Of a stretch of 64,000 bases of DNA, positions 7,732 to 16,189 are shown piece after piece. The translations under genes were made by a program, and so were the position numbers. Numbering within the stretch: position 1 is the stretch's first letter; the number at the start of each line of letters is the position of its first letter. The stretch is from Rhizobium sp. CF080 (lineage in GTDB: Bacteria; Pseudomonadota; Alphaproteobacteria; Rhizobiales; Rhizobiaceae). Under the pieces are notes generated by a model. It was not told the origin of the DNA, ran no database searches, and was given only the letters and a program-made list of their open reading frames with translations. The stretch is taken from positions 248,001 to 312,000 of the forward strand of contig NZ_AKKC02000009.1 of the NCBI RefSeq assembly GCF_000282095.2, read 5' to 3'.

Positions 7732-9118
7732 CCTCAAGCTCGAGCAGTTGGTGCTCGGCTGCATCCTCCTCAACGAGGAGAACTACTGGCACGTCTCTGA
7801 AATTCTGACGATCGAGCTGTTCGCATCCGAAGACCACCAGAAGATCTTTGCCATTATTCATGAGCTGGCATGCGACGGCCGCGCTATCCGGGTTCCGATC
7901 GTCGCCGGCCGCATCGGCAGCCTCAGCGAGGATAAAGACCCAGAAGCGTATGTGTCGATGCTGCTGCATGTGGCATCGCGCGAGGAAGGCATCCCGCTCC
8001 AGGACTACGCCTATGAACTGCGCTCGTCCGCGACCAGGCGCAAGGTGATCGCGCTCGCCGAAAACATGATCAAGACGGCGAACGACCTGAAGTACGACCC
8101 GGACCAGATCGTTGACCGGGCATCGGAACGCCTGGCTGATATCTCCCGGGCGTCGGCGATCGAGCACGAGTCGACCGTGTCCAGCACCATCGGCCAAGTG
8201 GTGAAAATGGCGGGCGATAGCAGCAGCTCAATGGCAATCCGCCCCTGCTTGAATGGCTTGGAGAAGATGATCGGCTCGCTGGCGACGGGCTCTCTCGTTT
8301 TGTGGGGTGGAGCGCCCGGCTCTGGCAAGACCGCAATGGCGATGCAGCAGATGCTGTTCTCGAGCACCATCCACCCGACATCGCTGTTCGAATTGGAGAT
8401 GGATAACCGGTCTCTGGTGGTGCGCTCGGTCGCTGGTGAAACCGGCGTTTCCATGCGCGACATCATGCGCGGCCTGAACGATGATCAGTTCGAGGCGCTG
8501 ATAGCAGCACAGCGCTCGTTCGCGAACCGCAAGCTGAACATCGTAGCACCGTCGAAGATGACGATCCAACAGATCCGCAGCCGGGCCTATGCGCACAAAC
8601 GAAAGTTCGGCCTGGATCTTCTTGCTGTCGACCACCTGAAGCTGGTGGATCGGCCGAGCAAGACGCGCATGGACCCGGTCGAGCGCGCCTATGAAAACGC
8701 TCGCGACCTAAAGGCCCTCGCGAAGGATCTCAATTGCTGCGTCATCGGGCTCTGCCAGTTCACCAAGGCGGCGCGTCAGAAGGAACAGCCGGAGCCTGAG
8801 ATGGAAGACTTCTATGGCGGCTCGCTCGAGGAGCACGCTGACCTGATGCTCGCCAACTTCAATCGAAACGACTGGCATAAGCGCAATCCCCCGATGACCA
8901 ACAAAGGCAACCTGAAGGAGGAGTGGGACCGCAAGGTGCAGAGCACCGCAGGAAAGATCGAAGTCTACAAATTGAAGGACCGCTTCGGGTCGCCACGCGA
9001 TCGGCACATCTTCGATTGGGACGGGAAGATCACGCAATTCAAGGACCAAGTTTTCGAAACGCAGACCTCGTTCCTCTCGCAGGACGAGCGTGAGTTCGAC
9101 CTGGGAGCAACCGCATGA
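7703..9118 (+). CDS. DnaB-family replicative helicase (471 aa)
   Basis: Residues 12-110 match the DnaB N-terminal domain. WGGAPGSGKT (201-210) is the Walker A motif of the RecA-like motor domain, LLAVDHL is Walker B, and VIGLCQ is the DnaB4-type sensor. The length is that of a normal DnaB. The ATG at 7703 follows AGGAAGAA. Together with the primase and the DnaN-like clamp it gives the phage its own replisome parts while relying on host DNA polymerase III, since no polymerase gene is present in the window. Confidence 0.93.
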   Translation: MSNASPTIGNLKLEQLVLGCILLNEENYWHVSEILTIELFASEDHQKIFAIIHELACDGRAIRVPIVAGRIGSLSEDKDPEAYVSMLLHVASREEGIPLQDYAYELRSSATRRKVIALAENMIKTANDLKYDPDQIVDRASERLADISRASAIEHESTVSSTIGQVVKMAGDSSSSMAIRPCLNGLEKMIGSLATGSLVLWGGAPGSGKTAMAMQQMLFSSTIHPTSLFELEMDNRSLVVRSVAGETGVSMRDIMRGLNDDQFEALIAAQRSFANRKLNIVAPSKMTIQQIRSRAYAHKRKFGLDLLAVDHLKLVDRPSKTRMDPVERAYENARDLKALAKDLNCCVIGLCQFTKAARQKEQPEPEMEDFYGGSLEEHADLMLANFNRNDWHKRNPPMTNKGNLKEEWDRKVQSTAGKIEVYKLKDRFGSPRDRHIFDWDGKITQFKDQVFETQTSFLSQDEREFDLGATA

Positions 9119-9567
9119 ACGACTTTTCTTACGAGCTTGAAACCGTCGCCACCGTCGGCACTTTCGCGAAGCTTCGGACATCGAGGGACGGAGAGCTCAA
9201 GCCCATCCTCGAAAGGGGCGGCCGGCCGAAAATCTACAAGAGCAGGACCGAGGCAATCCAAGATCTGCTCGACCACATCGTCGCCTACATCAACGGCCGC
9301 CTGGTCCGTGATGGCGAAATAGCCGGAGAGACGGCAGCAGAAGCGGAGGCGGTATTCAAGGCGCCGCTCCGGCAGAAGGGGAAAACCCGGGTGATCACAG
9401 TAGCTTACAAGGGGCGAGGCGATGGGGAAGACAAAGCACAGCGACAGCAGCATCTACGTGGTGTGGGTTCTATGGCTGATCGGGATGTCGGAGAAGAAGA
9501 TCGGCCTCGTCGCGTCGAAGGGCGGCAAGCAGGTGTCCGGCATCGTATCTCGCTCCCCCTACGCTAA
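9115..9567 (+). CDS. Phage protein of unknown function (150 aa)
   Basis: The start overlaps the helicase stop (ATGA). Residues 1-100 look like a real protein (MNDFSYELETVATVGTFAKL... AIQDLLDHIVAYINGRLV). The C-terminal 49 codons overlap the next gene in another frame and have the arginine-rich look of an out-of-frame shadow. The real end may be correct with a long overlap, or a frameshift may exist. Function unknown. Confidence 0.55.
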   Translation: MNDFSYELETVATVGTFAKLRTSRDGELKPILERGGRPKIYKSRTEAIQDLLDHIVAYINGRLVRDGEIAGETAAEAEAVFKAPLRQKGKTRVITVAYKGRGDGEDKAQRQQHLRGVGSMADRDVGEEDRPRRVEGRQAGVRHRISLPLR

Positions 9568-9727
9568 CCGATCGGCGATGAGCGACGACCAAAGGCAGAA
9601 GGCGCTCGACGAACTGGCGTCGGTGCGCGTCGGCGAGGACGGGAAGAAGATGGACGGCGGCATCCTCGACCGCATTCCAATGAAGATCATTCCGCTGCAG
9701 GGGCGGCAGCTGAAAAGGAGCAAATGA
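9422..9727 (+). CDS. Phage protein of unknown function (101 aa)
   Basis: It starts MGKTKHSDSSIYVVWVLWLIGMSEKKIGLV after GGGGCGAGGCG. The central LIGMSEKKIGLVASKGGKQVSGIVSRSP could be a helix-turn-helix. It overlaps the preceding frame by about 145 nt and is followed within 2 nt by the next gene. No family is recognised. Confidence 0.6.
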   Translation: MGKTKHSDSSIYVVWVLWLIGMSEKKIGLVASKGGKQVSGIVSRSPYANRSAMSDDQRQKALDELASVRVGEDGKKMDGGILDRIPMKIIPLQGRQLKRSK

Positions 9728-9728
9728 A

Positions 9729-10550
9729 GTGGCAACGGGACAAGGCATTCTCGAGAGACTGAAGCGCGCGAGGGAGATGCCGCCGGCCGACACGAAGGCC
9801 GGAGTCCTTCCGCTCGTCGCCTTCTATGGCCGCGATCAGCAGCAGGAGGAATTGCGCAACCGCTTCTACTCCGCAATGGAACGGGCGATGGCATTCCGAG
9901 AGGACGACTTCCCGGACCAGATGGGCGGCGGAAAGAAACCGCACTGGACATTGGTCGACCTTCGCGATGCGATCGCGGTGGTCAATGCCAACTCCAGCCC
10001 GATCGAGTTCCTGGTATCGCGCGGGGAGATGCAGACGGGCAGGGATCTCGAGGGGATGGGTGGTGTTCGCTTCCACACTGCACTTCGCCTGCGCGATCTC
10101 ATCGACGGGGCCAGGGTGAACGGCATGAAGTCGCCGAACCTCGAGGGTGGCGGCGGAGGGGGCGGCAAGTCGGCCGACATCCGCGGCTATCAGCTCGACT
10201 GCATCAAGCTCCTCGGCCGGGTGAAGGCCGACATGCCGGAGCAATGGATATTCCCCATGCTCGAGTCGGTAGTGTTCATGGATGAATGGATGGACCTTTG
10301 GCCGGTGACCGATGGTCCGGTAGCGAGGAGGGAGGCGCTGAGGAAGCGGCGGCTGAAGACAATTCAGGCCCTCCACTTCGCTCTCGATCGAGCAAGCCTT
10401 AGCCTGGGGTATATGCAGGAGAATGATTTCAGGCAGCGGTGGGGTCTTGACGCACCAGCCCAGCCTTACGCAGCTCGTCGTCATACTCAGGCGTCCACGG
10501 CTTCAAACCAGCTCGGACTGCTGACATCGCAAGGCGCTCGGAAACGGTGA
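9729..10550 (+). CDS. Last gene of rightward early operon, unknown function
   Basis: The frame gives a 273-aa protein from a GTG at 9729, with AAAAGGAG upstream. The interior is hydrophilic with a glycine run (EGGGGGGGKSADIR) and an aromatic/acidic segment (ESVVFMDEWMDLWPVTDG). The last 120 nt overlap, tail to tail, the leftward gene at 10429-10689, so one or both 3' ends may be read through antisense. Function unknown. Confidence 0.65.
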   Translation: MATGQGILERLKRAREMPPADTKAGVLPLVAFYGRDQQQEELRNRFYSAMERAMAFREDDFPDQMGGGKKPHWTLVDLRDAIAVVNANSSPIEFLVSRGEMQTGRDLEGMGGVRFHTALRLRDLIDGARVNGMKSPNLEGGGGGGGKSADIRGYQLDCIKLLGRVKADMPEQWIFPMLESVVFMDEWMDLWPVTDGPVARREALRKRRLKTIQALHFALDRASLSLGYMQENDFRQRWGLDAPAQPYAARRHTQASTASNQLGLLTSQGARKR

Positions 10551-10689
10551 GCTCTCGCTTGCCGGTGGAGATCAGGCTGACAGTGTTGCTGCCAGTGATA
10601 CCCATCAGCTCGGCGGCCTGGCTGATTTGCCGGCCGTTGAAGCCGAGCCGGGCAACCCATACCCTGAAGTCGTTTATTGCAGTCTTCAT
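10429..10689 (-). CDS. HTH-like protein (86 aa)
   Basis: The sequence MKTAINDFRVWVARLGFNGRQISQAAELMGITGSN...GKRELTVSERLAMSAVRAG has an HTH at about residues 17-45. It starts ATGA-coupled to the upstream HTH gene and is the last gene of the leftward cluster. It is a likely DNA-binding partner of that protein. Confidence 0.65.
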   Translation of the reverse strand: MKTAINDFRVWVARLGFNGRQISQAAELMGITGSNTVSLISTGKRELTVSERLAMSAVRAGLKPWTPEYDDELRKAGLVRQDPTAA

Positions 10690-11135
10690 GTTTCCTCCTG
10701 CATGTCCTGGGTAACCTTTTCGGCGACATCGAAGTTGGCCTTGTTCACCACCAGCAGCTTGGCAAGAACGTGGACGGAGTGCGGGATGTCCTGCTCTCCG
10801 TCCAGCCATTTCATGACCCTGCTTTGCGGCACGCCGCAGATCTCCGCGAAGTAGGTGGGGGTCGTATTCATCTCGTCAATGAGCACAGCCAGCTCGGCGC
10901 CGGTCAGCCGGATGTAGCCGCCGGCCTTCCTGGTATCTATCGTGCGGCTTTCGTAGAGGCGGATGACCGCCTCCATCGCCGCAATTTCCGCCATCCGCTC
11001 GTCGTCGAAGGTGCGGACGCCGTTGTCGTCTCGTACCAAGTCAGGGATCAGCCCGGGTAAGGCGAACTGGCCGGCGAACCGGCCGTTGCGGGGTAATGCC
11101 TTGGCTATAAGGCGGGAGGCAGGCTTGATGCTCAT
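10686..11135 (-). CDS. Phage regulator with C-terminal HTH (149 aa)
   Basis: The C-terminal half (LTGAELAVLIDEMNTTPTYFAEICGVPQSRVMKWLDGEQDIP) is a Cro/CI-type or DUF1870-like helix-turn-helix. The N-terminal 70 residues are unassigned. I chose the ATG at 11135, preceded by AGGGATCACC. It may regulate late or leftward genes. It is ATGA-coupled to the next HTH gene. Confidence 0.65.
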   Translation of the reverse strand: MSIKPASRLIAKALPRNGRFAGQFALPGLIPDLVRDDNGVRTFDDERMAEIAAMEAVIRLYESRTIDTRKAGGYIRLTGAELAVLIDEMNTTPTYFAEICGVPQSRVMKWLDGEQDIPHSVHVLAKLLVVNKANFDVAEKVTQDMQEET

Positions 11136-11171
11136 GGTGATCCCTGTGTTCTGCAGCATGTCTGCTTTCTC

Positions 11172-12791
11172 TTAATCTATTTTATGCCAAGTCGGCCAAT
11201 CGTATCGGTCACGCTTCTTGCCGTTTTTGCTGACGGTGATGAAGCCGGTATTCACATTCGTCCCGACCGACGAGAACGAGTTAGGCGGGAGATCTTCCCA
11301 CCGTGCGCCCATATCCTCCATCAGCTGGCGGAACGCGACCGACTTGTGTGTCTGTCGGAACTCGGTGCCGGCCGACATGATGGCGATCAACTTCCCGTCG
11401 GGCTTGAGGAATTTCAGGGCGTGGACGACATGGTCAATGTCCCGCTCCCGATCGAAGGGTGGGTTCATGACCACCAGGTCGTACAGCCCGGTGGTCTCTG
11501 GCTCGATCGATATGAAGTCCGCATTGAAGACTCGGCCAAGCTTCCTGGCTTTCAGATCCGGGATCAGGTGCGGCTGGATCTCGATGCAGTCGACGACGTG
11601 GTCGACGCGGTACCGCTCCTGGTCCCAGCTCTTTTCGTAGTCGGGGTAGCACGCGACGGCGAGGTTGCCGGTACCCGCAGACGGCTCCAGGATCTTAAGG
11701 CGATCGCTCTCTTTCAAGCGGTGCCAGACGGGAGAGTTGCGGAGGATACGCTGCGCAGCGGCCGCCGGGGTAGGGTAGAAGCCGAAGTAGCGGGCAGGTG
11801 CCGTCTTCGCCTTCTCCGGTGAAAGCGGATCGTCGTCCACCTTGCGGCCATCGGCCAGCACTTCGCCATAGTATTCGCCGATCAGCTTGTTCACCTTGGC
11901 GACGAGATCCTTCCGCGTAAACCATAGGTGAGCGTTGCCGTTCTTGAAGATGCGGACATTGAAATACTCGGTCTCAACTTCGGTCTGGCGAGCGCCGGTC
12001 TGACCGTGGCGGGCGAGGTCGATCTCGCCGATGGTCTTAGTGAAGTAGTCGGCGGGCCGCTTCTGGCGCCGGGCTGCTTCATTTTCCTCGTCCTGCTTGC
12101 GAACCTCGTTCAGCTTGCCGTCAAGGATGGTGAACGTTCGCTCGATATCGATCAGCGTGGAGCGCTCGTCCTTGTGGGAGCTCCAGTTCCAACTGCCGTA
12201 GTCATTGAAGCAGCGGGTGAGGATCACGCGGGCTCCGACCTTGAACCCGTTGTGGGATCGGAAGCGACGGTCGAGCTTCGCGAAGGCGTTCGCCATGCCG
12301 CGCCGGAAGATCATGTCGGCGTCCATCATGAACTGCTCGAGCGTTGCGAGGACGTTTTCGACGGTCACCGGCGGCATGCCCTTGGCGGCCTGCTCCTCGG
12401 TGATCAACTGGCCGGGCTCCGTCGGCTCCTCGATGATGTGGGACATCTGTTCGCGCAGCTGGTCCTTCGCCTGTCGGTCCATCAGGTGCTCGAGCTCGGT
12501 GTGGCTGACCACCCATGCCCATACATTCAAGTCGATGATGTGCCGCTTCTCCCGCATGTAGTCGTCGAGGGGCGAGCGGCTGAGCGGGTGGAGCGCGCGC
12601 CGAGTGTCGACTTCATACGCCGCGTTGTAGGCGTTGGTGCGGGGGAAGGCGCGCTTCGCCATGTCGATTGCCGCGAGCTCAGCCTCGTGAGCCTCTTCGA
12701 TCTTGGCGTGGGCGACTCCGAATAACTCGAGTGCCTTGTCCCGATAGGCGACGATCTGCTCGACCGTGTTGCGGGATACGATTGCGTTCAT
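11172..12791 (-). CDS. N6-adenine DNA methyltransferase with DUF4942-like N-terminus
   Basis: This 539-aa protein has an N-terminal region like DUF4942 and a C-terminal SAM methyltransferase domain: ILEPSAGTGNLAVA (motif I) and VVMNPPFDRERD (NPPF, motif IV of gamma-type adenine methyltransferases). The organisation is typical of phage DNA methyltransferases without a restriction partner. The ATG at 12791 has GGAG 7 nt upstream and a start-associated palindrome (12808-12819) before that. It is the third DNA methyltransferase in the window. Confidence 0.85.
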   Translation of the reverse strand: MNAIVSRNTVEQIVAYRDKALELFGVAHAKIEEAHEAELAAIDMAKRAFPRTNAYNAAYEVDTRRALHPLSRSPLDDYMREKRHIIDLNVWAWVVSHTELEHLMDRQAKDQLREQMSHIIEEPTEPGQLITEEQAAKGMPPVTVENVLATLEQFMMDADMIFRRGMANAFAKLDRRFRSHNGFKVGARVILTRCFNDYGSWNWSSHKDERSTLIDIERTFTILDGKLNEVRKQDEENEAARRQKRPADYFTKTIGEIDLARHGQTGARQTEVETEYFNVRIFKNGNAHLWFTRKDLVAKVNKLIGEYYGEVLADGRKVDDDPLSPEKAKTAPARYFGFYPTPAAAAQRILRNSPVWHRLKESDRLKILEPSAGTGNLAVACYPDYEKSWDQERYRVDHVVDCIEIQPHLIPDLKARKLGRVFNADFISIEPETTGLYDLVVMNPPFDRERDIDHVVHALKFLKPDGKLIAIMSAGTEFRQTHKSVAFRQLMEDMGARWEDLPPNSFSSVGTNVNTGFITVSKNGKKRDRYDWPTWHKID

Positions 12792-12807
12792 GCTGGTCTC
12801 CGTTGAT

Positions 12808-12819
12808 GCCATAGGCGGC
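12808..12819 (-). repeat. Start-associated palindrome, copy 1
   Basis: The sequence is GCCATAGGCGGC (arms GCC/GGC). It lies 16 nt upstream of the methyltransferase start, directly before its GGAGA. Confidence 0.6.
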
Positions 12820-13147
12820 GGGGGGGAATTGCTAAGATGTTAAGGCCTGGGGTTGAAAACCCATCCCTGGTCCATACCTCCTTGTGGCGCCAACAGAGAC
12901 GAAATGATGTATCGTGGAACTTAGCCAGGTAAACCCAAGCCCCAGACAGGCGGCGGTAGTGGGGATCGACAGGTGGCTCCGGCCAGCCGAAGCCGGGCGG
13001 TGGTGGAAGTAGAAAGTGATTTACCGAACTCTCTGGGAGGCTCCGGAGACGGGGCCGCTTTAACTTATGGCCGTTTAAGTTGCGCTAGGTCGAAAATAAT
13101 ACTTGCAATTGGGAGTGCCTTTTCATTTCATCTCGCAATAATTGCCA
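12820..13147. other. Intergenic stretch at left border of AT-rich cassette
   Basis: No convincing gene is present. A 73-codon rightward frame (12973-13194) lacks a ribosome binding site and overlaps the next gene. AATAATAC at about 13096 might be a -10 for the rightward cassette. The base composition shifts to AT-rich near 13070, marking the cassette edge. Confidence 0.4.
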
Positions 13148-13732
13148 ATGAAGAGAAGCAGAATGGAATCCCCGATCGCTTTGCCAAGCTTTGAGCAGCA
13201 GCTTGACGCCATGTTCGGCTGTTGCGATCCCGCCGGACGAACCATCGAAGACCCTGAACGCCACTTTAGCCCACAAAGTCTCCAGCGCCTGGACGAGGAT
13301 ACTGCGCCACTCATTAGACGCTATATGGAATTGGCATGTGATGGGTTGAGGCTTCCTGGTGTGTTGCACCGGACGCATCCTATGCTTTGGCTGATCGACA
13401 AACCAGGTGATGTCTGGACTGCAATAGAGGAGGTCATTGATGCGGAAACGGGTGCATACCTGTATCCTCTTTCTCGCAGCCAAAGTTCAAAGCCCGGGCA
13501 TGTGCGCCTCGGACATCCGTCTTTAGTAATTGCCCGCAACAAGCATGCTCGGATCGGCGGAGAGATTAAGTATTCCGCTGCTGCAAATAAGTGGATCATA
13601 TCAAATCGGTCCGGGAGGTATGGCACCCGCCCAAATCAAACGCAGGCTCATTTGGCTGCTGCAGCCAGTAGGTTTATGGAATTCGATATCGAACTCACCG
13701 TAAGCTTTTGGCAGCCAGGAAACTCACAATGA
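13148..13732 (+). CDS. Cassette gene A, unknown (194 aa)
   Basis: This soluble protein has a C-terminal part GHPSLVIARNKHARIGG-EIKYS...WIISNRSGRYGTRPN. The G-E...W.i.N.SGrY pattern recalls C-terminal modules of some toxin-like and conflict-system proteins, but I cannot name the family. It is AT-richer than its neighbours, on the opposite strand to the surrounding cluster, and ATGA-coupled to gene B. The start is uncertain (13148 or 13163); neither has a strong Shine-Dalgarno. Confidence 0.6.
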   Translation: MKRSRMESPIALPSFEQQLDAMFGCCDPAGRTIEDPERHFSPQSLQRLDEDTAPLIRRYMELACDGLRLPGVLHRTHPMLWLIDKPGDVWTAIEEVIDAETGAYLYPLSRSQSSKPGHVRLGHPSLVIARNKHARIGGEIKYSAAANKWIISNRSGRYGTRPNQTQAHLAAAASRFMEFDIELTVSFWQPGNSQ

Positions 13733-14436
13733 TAATATTTTGGGATTTTGAACCATCCGAAATGCCTGCGCTTCAGGAAGTGATTACCTCGTCTGAAGGA
13801 CTCAAAACTTTTATCTCTTCATTGAAGCATTTTCTGGCTGTGACCCCTCTCGATGGCGGAGCAGGAGAAGACCTGATCTATACTACTGGGACAATGCTTA
13901 CGAACGCTAACATTTGGTCGCGCCTACCGGCGGAGGATTTGGCCAACGCTTTAGCAGGCGAAGTCCCCATCGCTGCTGTAAAGTTGATCTTAGAACACGC
14001 ATCGAGCGAATATCGACGCGCGGTGATCAGCGCGATGGAATCCACCACTCTATTGACTGAGTATAAGGAAATCTTAGATCGTGTGGAGGTCAACGAGCGA
14101 TACAGTGCTCCCGAAGAATTTAAATTCCGGGGAAGTACACGCTTACCCGATCTTTCGCTCACGATGAGAAGTTATAAACCAAACTCGTTACTTTTACGGT
14201 TTCACCATAAATTGCCTGAATCTAACTTGCGTTCTAACTTCGGTATTCACTTCCGTGCGTTAGGGCTTGAAAGCTCGGTTGCTATCTCGCTCGGTTTAGG
14301 AGTGACATGGGGCGTAACAATTAGACCAAATGCTGTGATAATGCATATCAATGGAAAGTATTTCGTTGAGATCGATGAAAGCGTCCTGCGGAAAGTAAGT
14401 AGCCAAAAAAAGGCGCCGATTTTCAGTCGGGATTGA
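13729..14436 (+). CDS. Cassette gene B, unknown (235 aa)
   Basis: It starts MIIFWDFEPSEMPALQEVIT, with the ATG overlapping gene A's stop (ATGA). There is no signal peptide or membrane segment. The C-terminal half (SNFGIHFRALGLESSVAISLGLGVTWGV...INGKYFVEID) looks beta-rich. Base content is clearly foreign: 21 of 60 bases are G or C in 14161-14220. As a coupled pair with cassette gene A in a GC-rich early region, it is a candidate moron (lysogenic conversion or phage-exclusion function). No family is recognised. Confidence 0.65.
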   Translation: MIIFWDFEPSEMPALQEVITSSEGLKTFISSLKHFLAVTPLDGGAGEDLIYTTGTMLTNANIWSRLPAEDLANALAGEVPIAAVKLILEHASSEYRRAVISAMESTTLLTEYKEILDRVEVNERYSAPEEFKFRGSTRLPDLSLTMRSYKPNSLLLRFHHKLPESNLRSNFGIHFRALGLESSVAISLGLGVTWGVTIRPNAVIMHINGKYFVEIDESVLRKVSSQKKAPIFSRD

Positions 14437-14475
14437 TAGCTTTTACAGGTAAAGCTGCAGCAGTGCGGCACGAGA

Positions 14476-14721
14476 ATGACGTGGGCCGTTAGCATCCGAA
14501 ATAACTCCTCTGGTGGTGAAGGCCCGATAAGAGATGACGAAGGGGTTAACCTCCCTGACCAAGAAGCTGTTCGGAGAGAGGTGGCGATGATTGTGACTGG
14601 TCTTGCGCGAGATGAAATCCGGATGCAGCAGGCGGCCAATATCGTAGTCAACGTTCGAGATGAGGCCGACGCCAAGGTGTTCGTCGGCCAGTTGCAATAC
14701 TCGGGTCGCTGGCAGGGGTAA
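14476..14721 (+). CDS. DUF6894-like small protein (81 aa)
   Basis: The core RDDEGVNLPDQEAVRREVAMIVTGLARDEI...VNVRDEADAKVFVGQL follows the DUF6894 pattern (DdEGveLpdleaArreA ... V.Dedg..vf.v.f), a small family very common in Rhizobiales. The usual aromatic N-terminus (MPRYFF...) is not seen; the start MTWAVSIRNNSSGG is atypical, so the gene may be 5'-rearranged. It lies in the AT-rich cassette, on the strand opposite to dnaN. Confidence 0.6.
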   Translation: MTWAVSIRNNSSGGEGPIRDDEGVNLPDQEAVRREVAMIVTGLARDEIRMQQAANIVVNVRDEADAKVFVGQLQYSGRWQG

Positions 14722-14756
14722 TCCTCTTTCCGCAAATGCGCCCGTACCGTGCCCGG

Positions 14757-15917
14757 TCAAACCCGCATCGGCATCATGACGTAGGTGACGTCGTCATCCG
14801 CGCCGTCCTTGACGATAGCCGGGTCACCCGGGCCGCCGAGCTCGAGCATTGCGCCACCGTCCAGCTGCGCCAGGATCTCGAGCAGGTAACCGGCGTTGAA
14901 GCCGATCTCGAGTGTGACGTCGTGATCGACGGTGATTTCGGTTGATGCGTGGCCGAAGTCCGGGTCGTAACAGGTGATGGCGATCTCGCCCGGTGCCAGG
15001 GTCAGCTTTGACGATCGGCTCTTCTCGGCCGAGATGGACGAGGCCTGCTTGAGCGCGTCGATGAAGGCTGCCGTCCGGACCGGAACCTTGTGCTGGTTCT
15101 GCGTCGGGATGACCCGCAGGTAGTTCGGGAACGTGCCGTCGACGACCTTTGACTCGAGCAGCTCATCCTCGCCGATGAGGAATGACACGCCGCTGTCGGT
15201 CACCGAGACCATGATATCGATCGGGCAATCCTTCCGCTTCAAGAGGCGCAGCAGCTCGCCAACCGTCTTCCGCGGGATTATCATGCCGTTCTCGATCGCT
15301 TCCGCACCAGCCGGCGCCGGGATCTCAAAGCGAGCCAGGCGGTGACCGTCGGTCGCAACAAACGCCAGCCGGTTGTCGTGGGCGAGGTGCATGAAGACGC
15401 CGTTGAGGTAGTAGCGCGTCTCCTCTGTTGAGATAGCGAGCTGGATCTTCGACATGGCCTTCAGCAGTGTGGCCGCCGGCACCATGAAGCTGACGTTCGA
15501 CTTGCCGAGAGCGGTGCGGAACGCAGCGTCTTCCGGAAAGTCCGACCGCTCGTGCTCCTGCTTCAGGGTGAGCTTCAACTTGCCGATCGACACGGCCAGG
15601 CTATCACCGTCCAGGGTGAAGTTGATGTTGGCTGCGTCCTTCACCTTGTCCATGATGCCCTTCAGCTTGTGGGCATCAACGATCGCGAGGAAGTCGCTGT
15701 CGGCCTTACCGGCGACCAGCGTCGTGCTGTAGACGTCCATGTCCGTGCCGATGACGTTCACGCCCTTGCGGTTGGAGGTGATGAGCACTGTGTTCAGGAC
15801 AGGGATGGTGTTCTTCTTCTCGACCACCTTGCAGGCATTGACCATGGCCTTTTTGAAAACCGAATAGTCAAGGGACGCCGTGGAAACAGAGGCGGCGATG
15901 TTGGCAAGTGCGTTCAT
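14757..15917 (-). CDS. dnaN: DNA polymerase III beta sliding clamp
   Basis: This 386-aa protein has the three-domain clamp pattern. Recognisable pieces are KKNTIPVLNTVLI in domain 1, STEETRYYLNGVFMHL and FVATDGHRLARFEI in domain 2, and the C-terminal YVMMPMRV, the usual M-P-M-R end. It would tether the host polymerase to phage templates. A start-associated palindrome lies at 15936-15945 and GGAG just before the ATG. The 3' end meets the inserted rightward cassette. Confidence 0.95.
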   Translation of the reverse strand: MNALANIAASVSTASLDYSVFKKAMVNACKVVEKKNTIPVLNTVLITSNRKGVNVIGTDMDVYSTTLVAGKADSDFLAIVDAHKLKGIMDKVKDAANINFTLDGDSLAVSIGKLKLTLKQEHERSDFPEDAAFRTALGKSNVSFMVPAATLLKAMSKIQLAISTEETRYYLNGVFMHLAHDNRLAFVATDGHRLARFEIPAPAGAEAIENGMIIPRKTVGELLRLLKRKDCPIDIMVSVTDSGVSFLIGEDELLESKVVDGTFPNYLRVIPTQNQHKVPVRTAAFIDALKQASSISAEKSRSSKLTLAPGEIAITCYDPDFGHASTEITVDHDVTLEIGFNAGYLLEILAQLDGGAMLELGGPGDPAIVKDGADDDVTYVMMPMRV

Positions 15918-15935
15918 GGGTAGTCTCCGTGGTTC

Positions 15936-15945
15936 GCATGATTGC
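15936..15945 (-). repeat. Start-associated palindrome, copy 2
   Basis: The sequence is GCATGATTGC within CGCATGATTGCG, 18 nt upstream of the dnaN start. The sense strand reads CCCCGCAATCATGCG and then CGGAGA. Confidence 0.7.
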
Positions 15946-15964
15946 GGGGTGGTTGCCGGTTAAC

Positions 15965-16189
15965 CTACCGGCGGAGGATAGAGTAGGCGGTGGTTTCGGC
16001 CACAGCCCGGGGGTCGATGCGATCGGGCTCGATGGTGAGCCCGTCGGTAGCGTGCAGGGGATAGGAGTTGTGCGCCGTGAACCGCCTGCTTGCGGGGTCG
16101 AACGATATATACAGGGCTCCTGGCTTGATTCCGGGGCGAATGATGAGGCGGCCATCTCGCCGGACGTTCCAGTAGTCGAGGTCGATCAT
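15965..16189 (-). CDS. Small paralogue-family protein (74 aa)
   Basis: MIDLDYWNVRRDGRLIIRPG... contains YISFDPASRRFTAHNS and ends AVAETTAYSILRR. Both halves fit the pattern shared by about nine small proteins of this cluster (y.l.f...trkF near the middle, iA..tA.sl at the end). Its start is ATGA-coupled to the preceding gene. Unknown function. Confidence 0.65.
   Translation of the reverse strand: MIDLDYWNVRRDGRLIIRPGIKPGALYISFDPASRRFTAHNSYPLHATDGLTIEPDRIDPRAVAETTAYSILRR

Noticed and set aside
13134..13146. GCAATAATTGC near the start of cassette gene A, resembling the start-associated palindrome
   Set aside because: Different length and centre, no Shine-Dalgarno after it, and on the opposite strand; probably chance.
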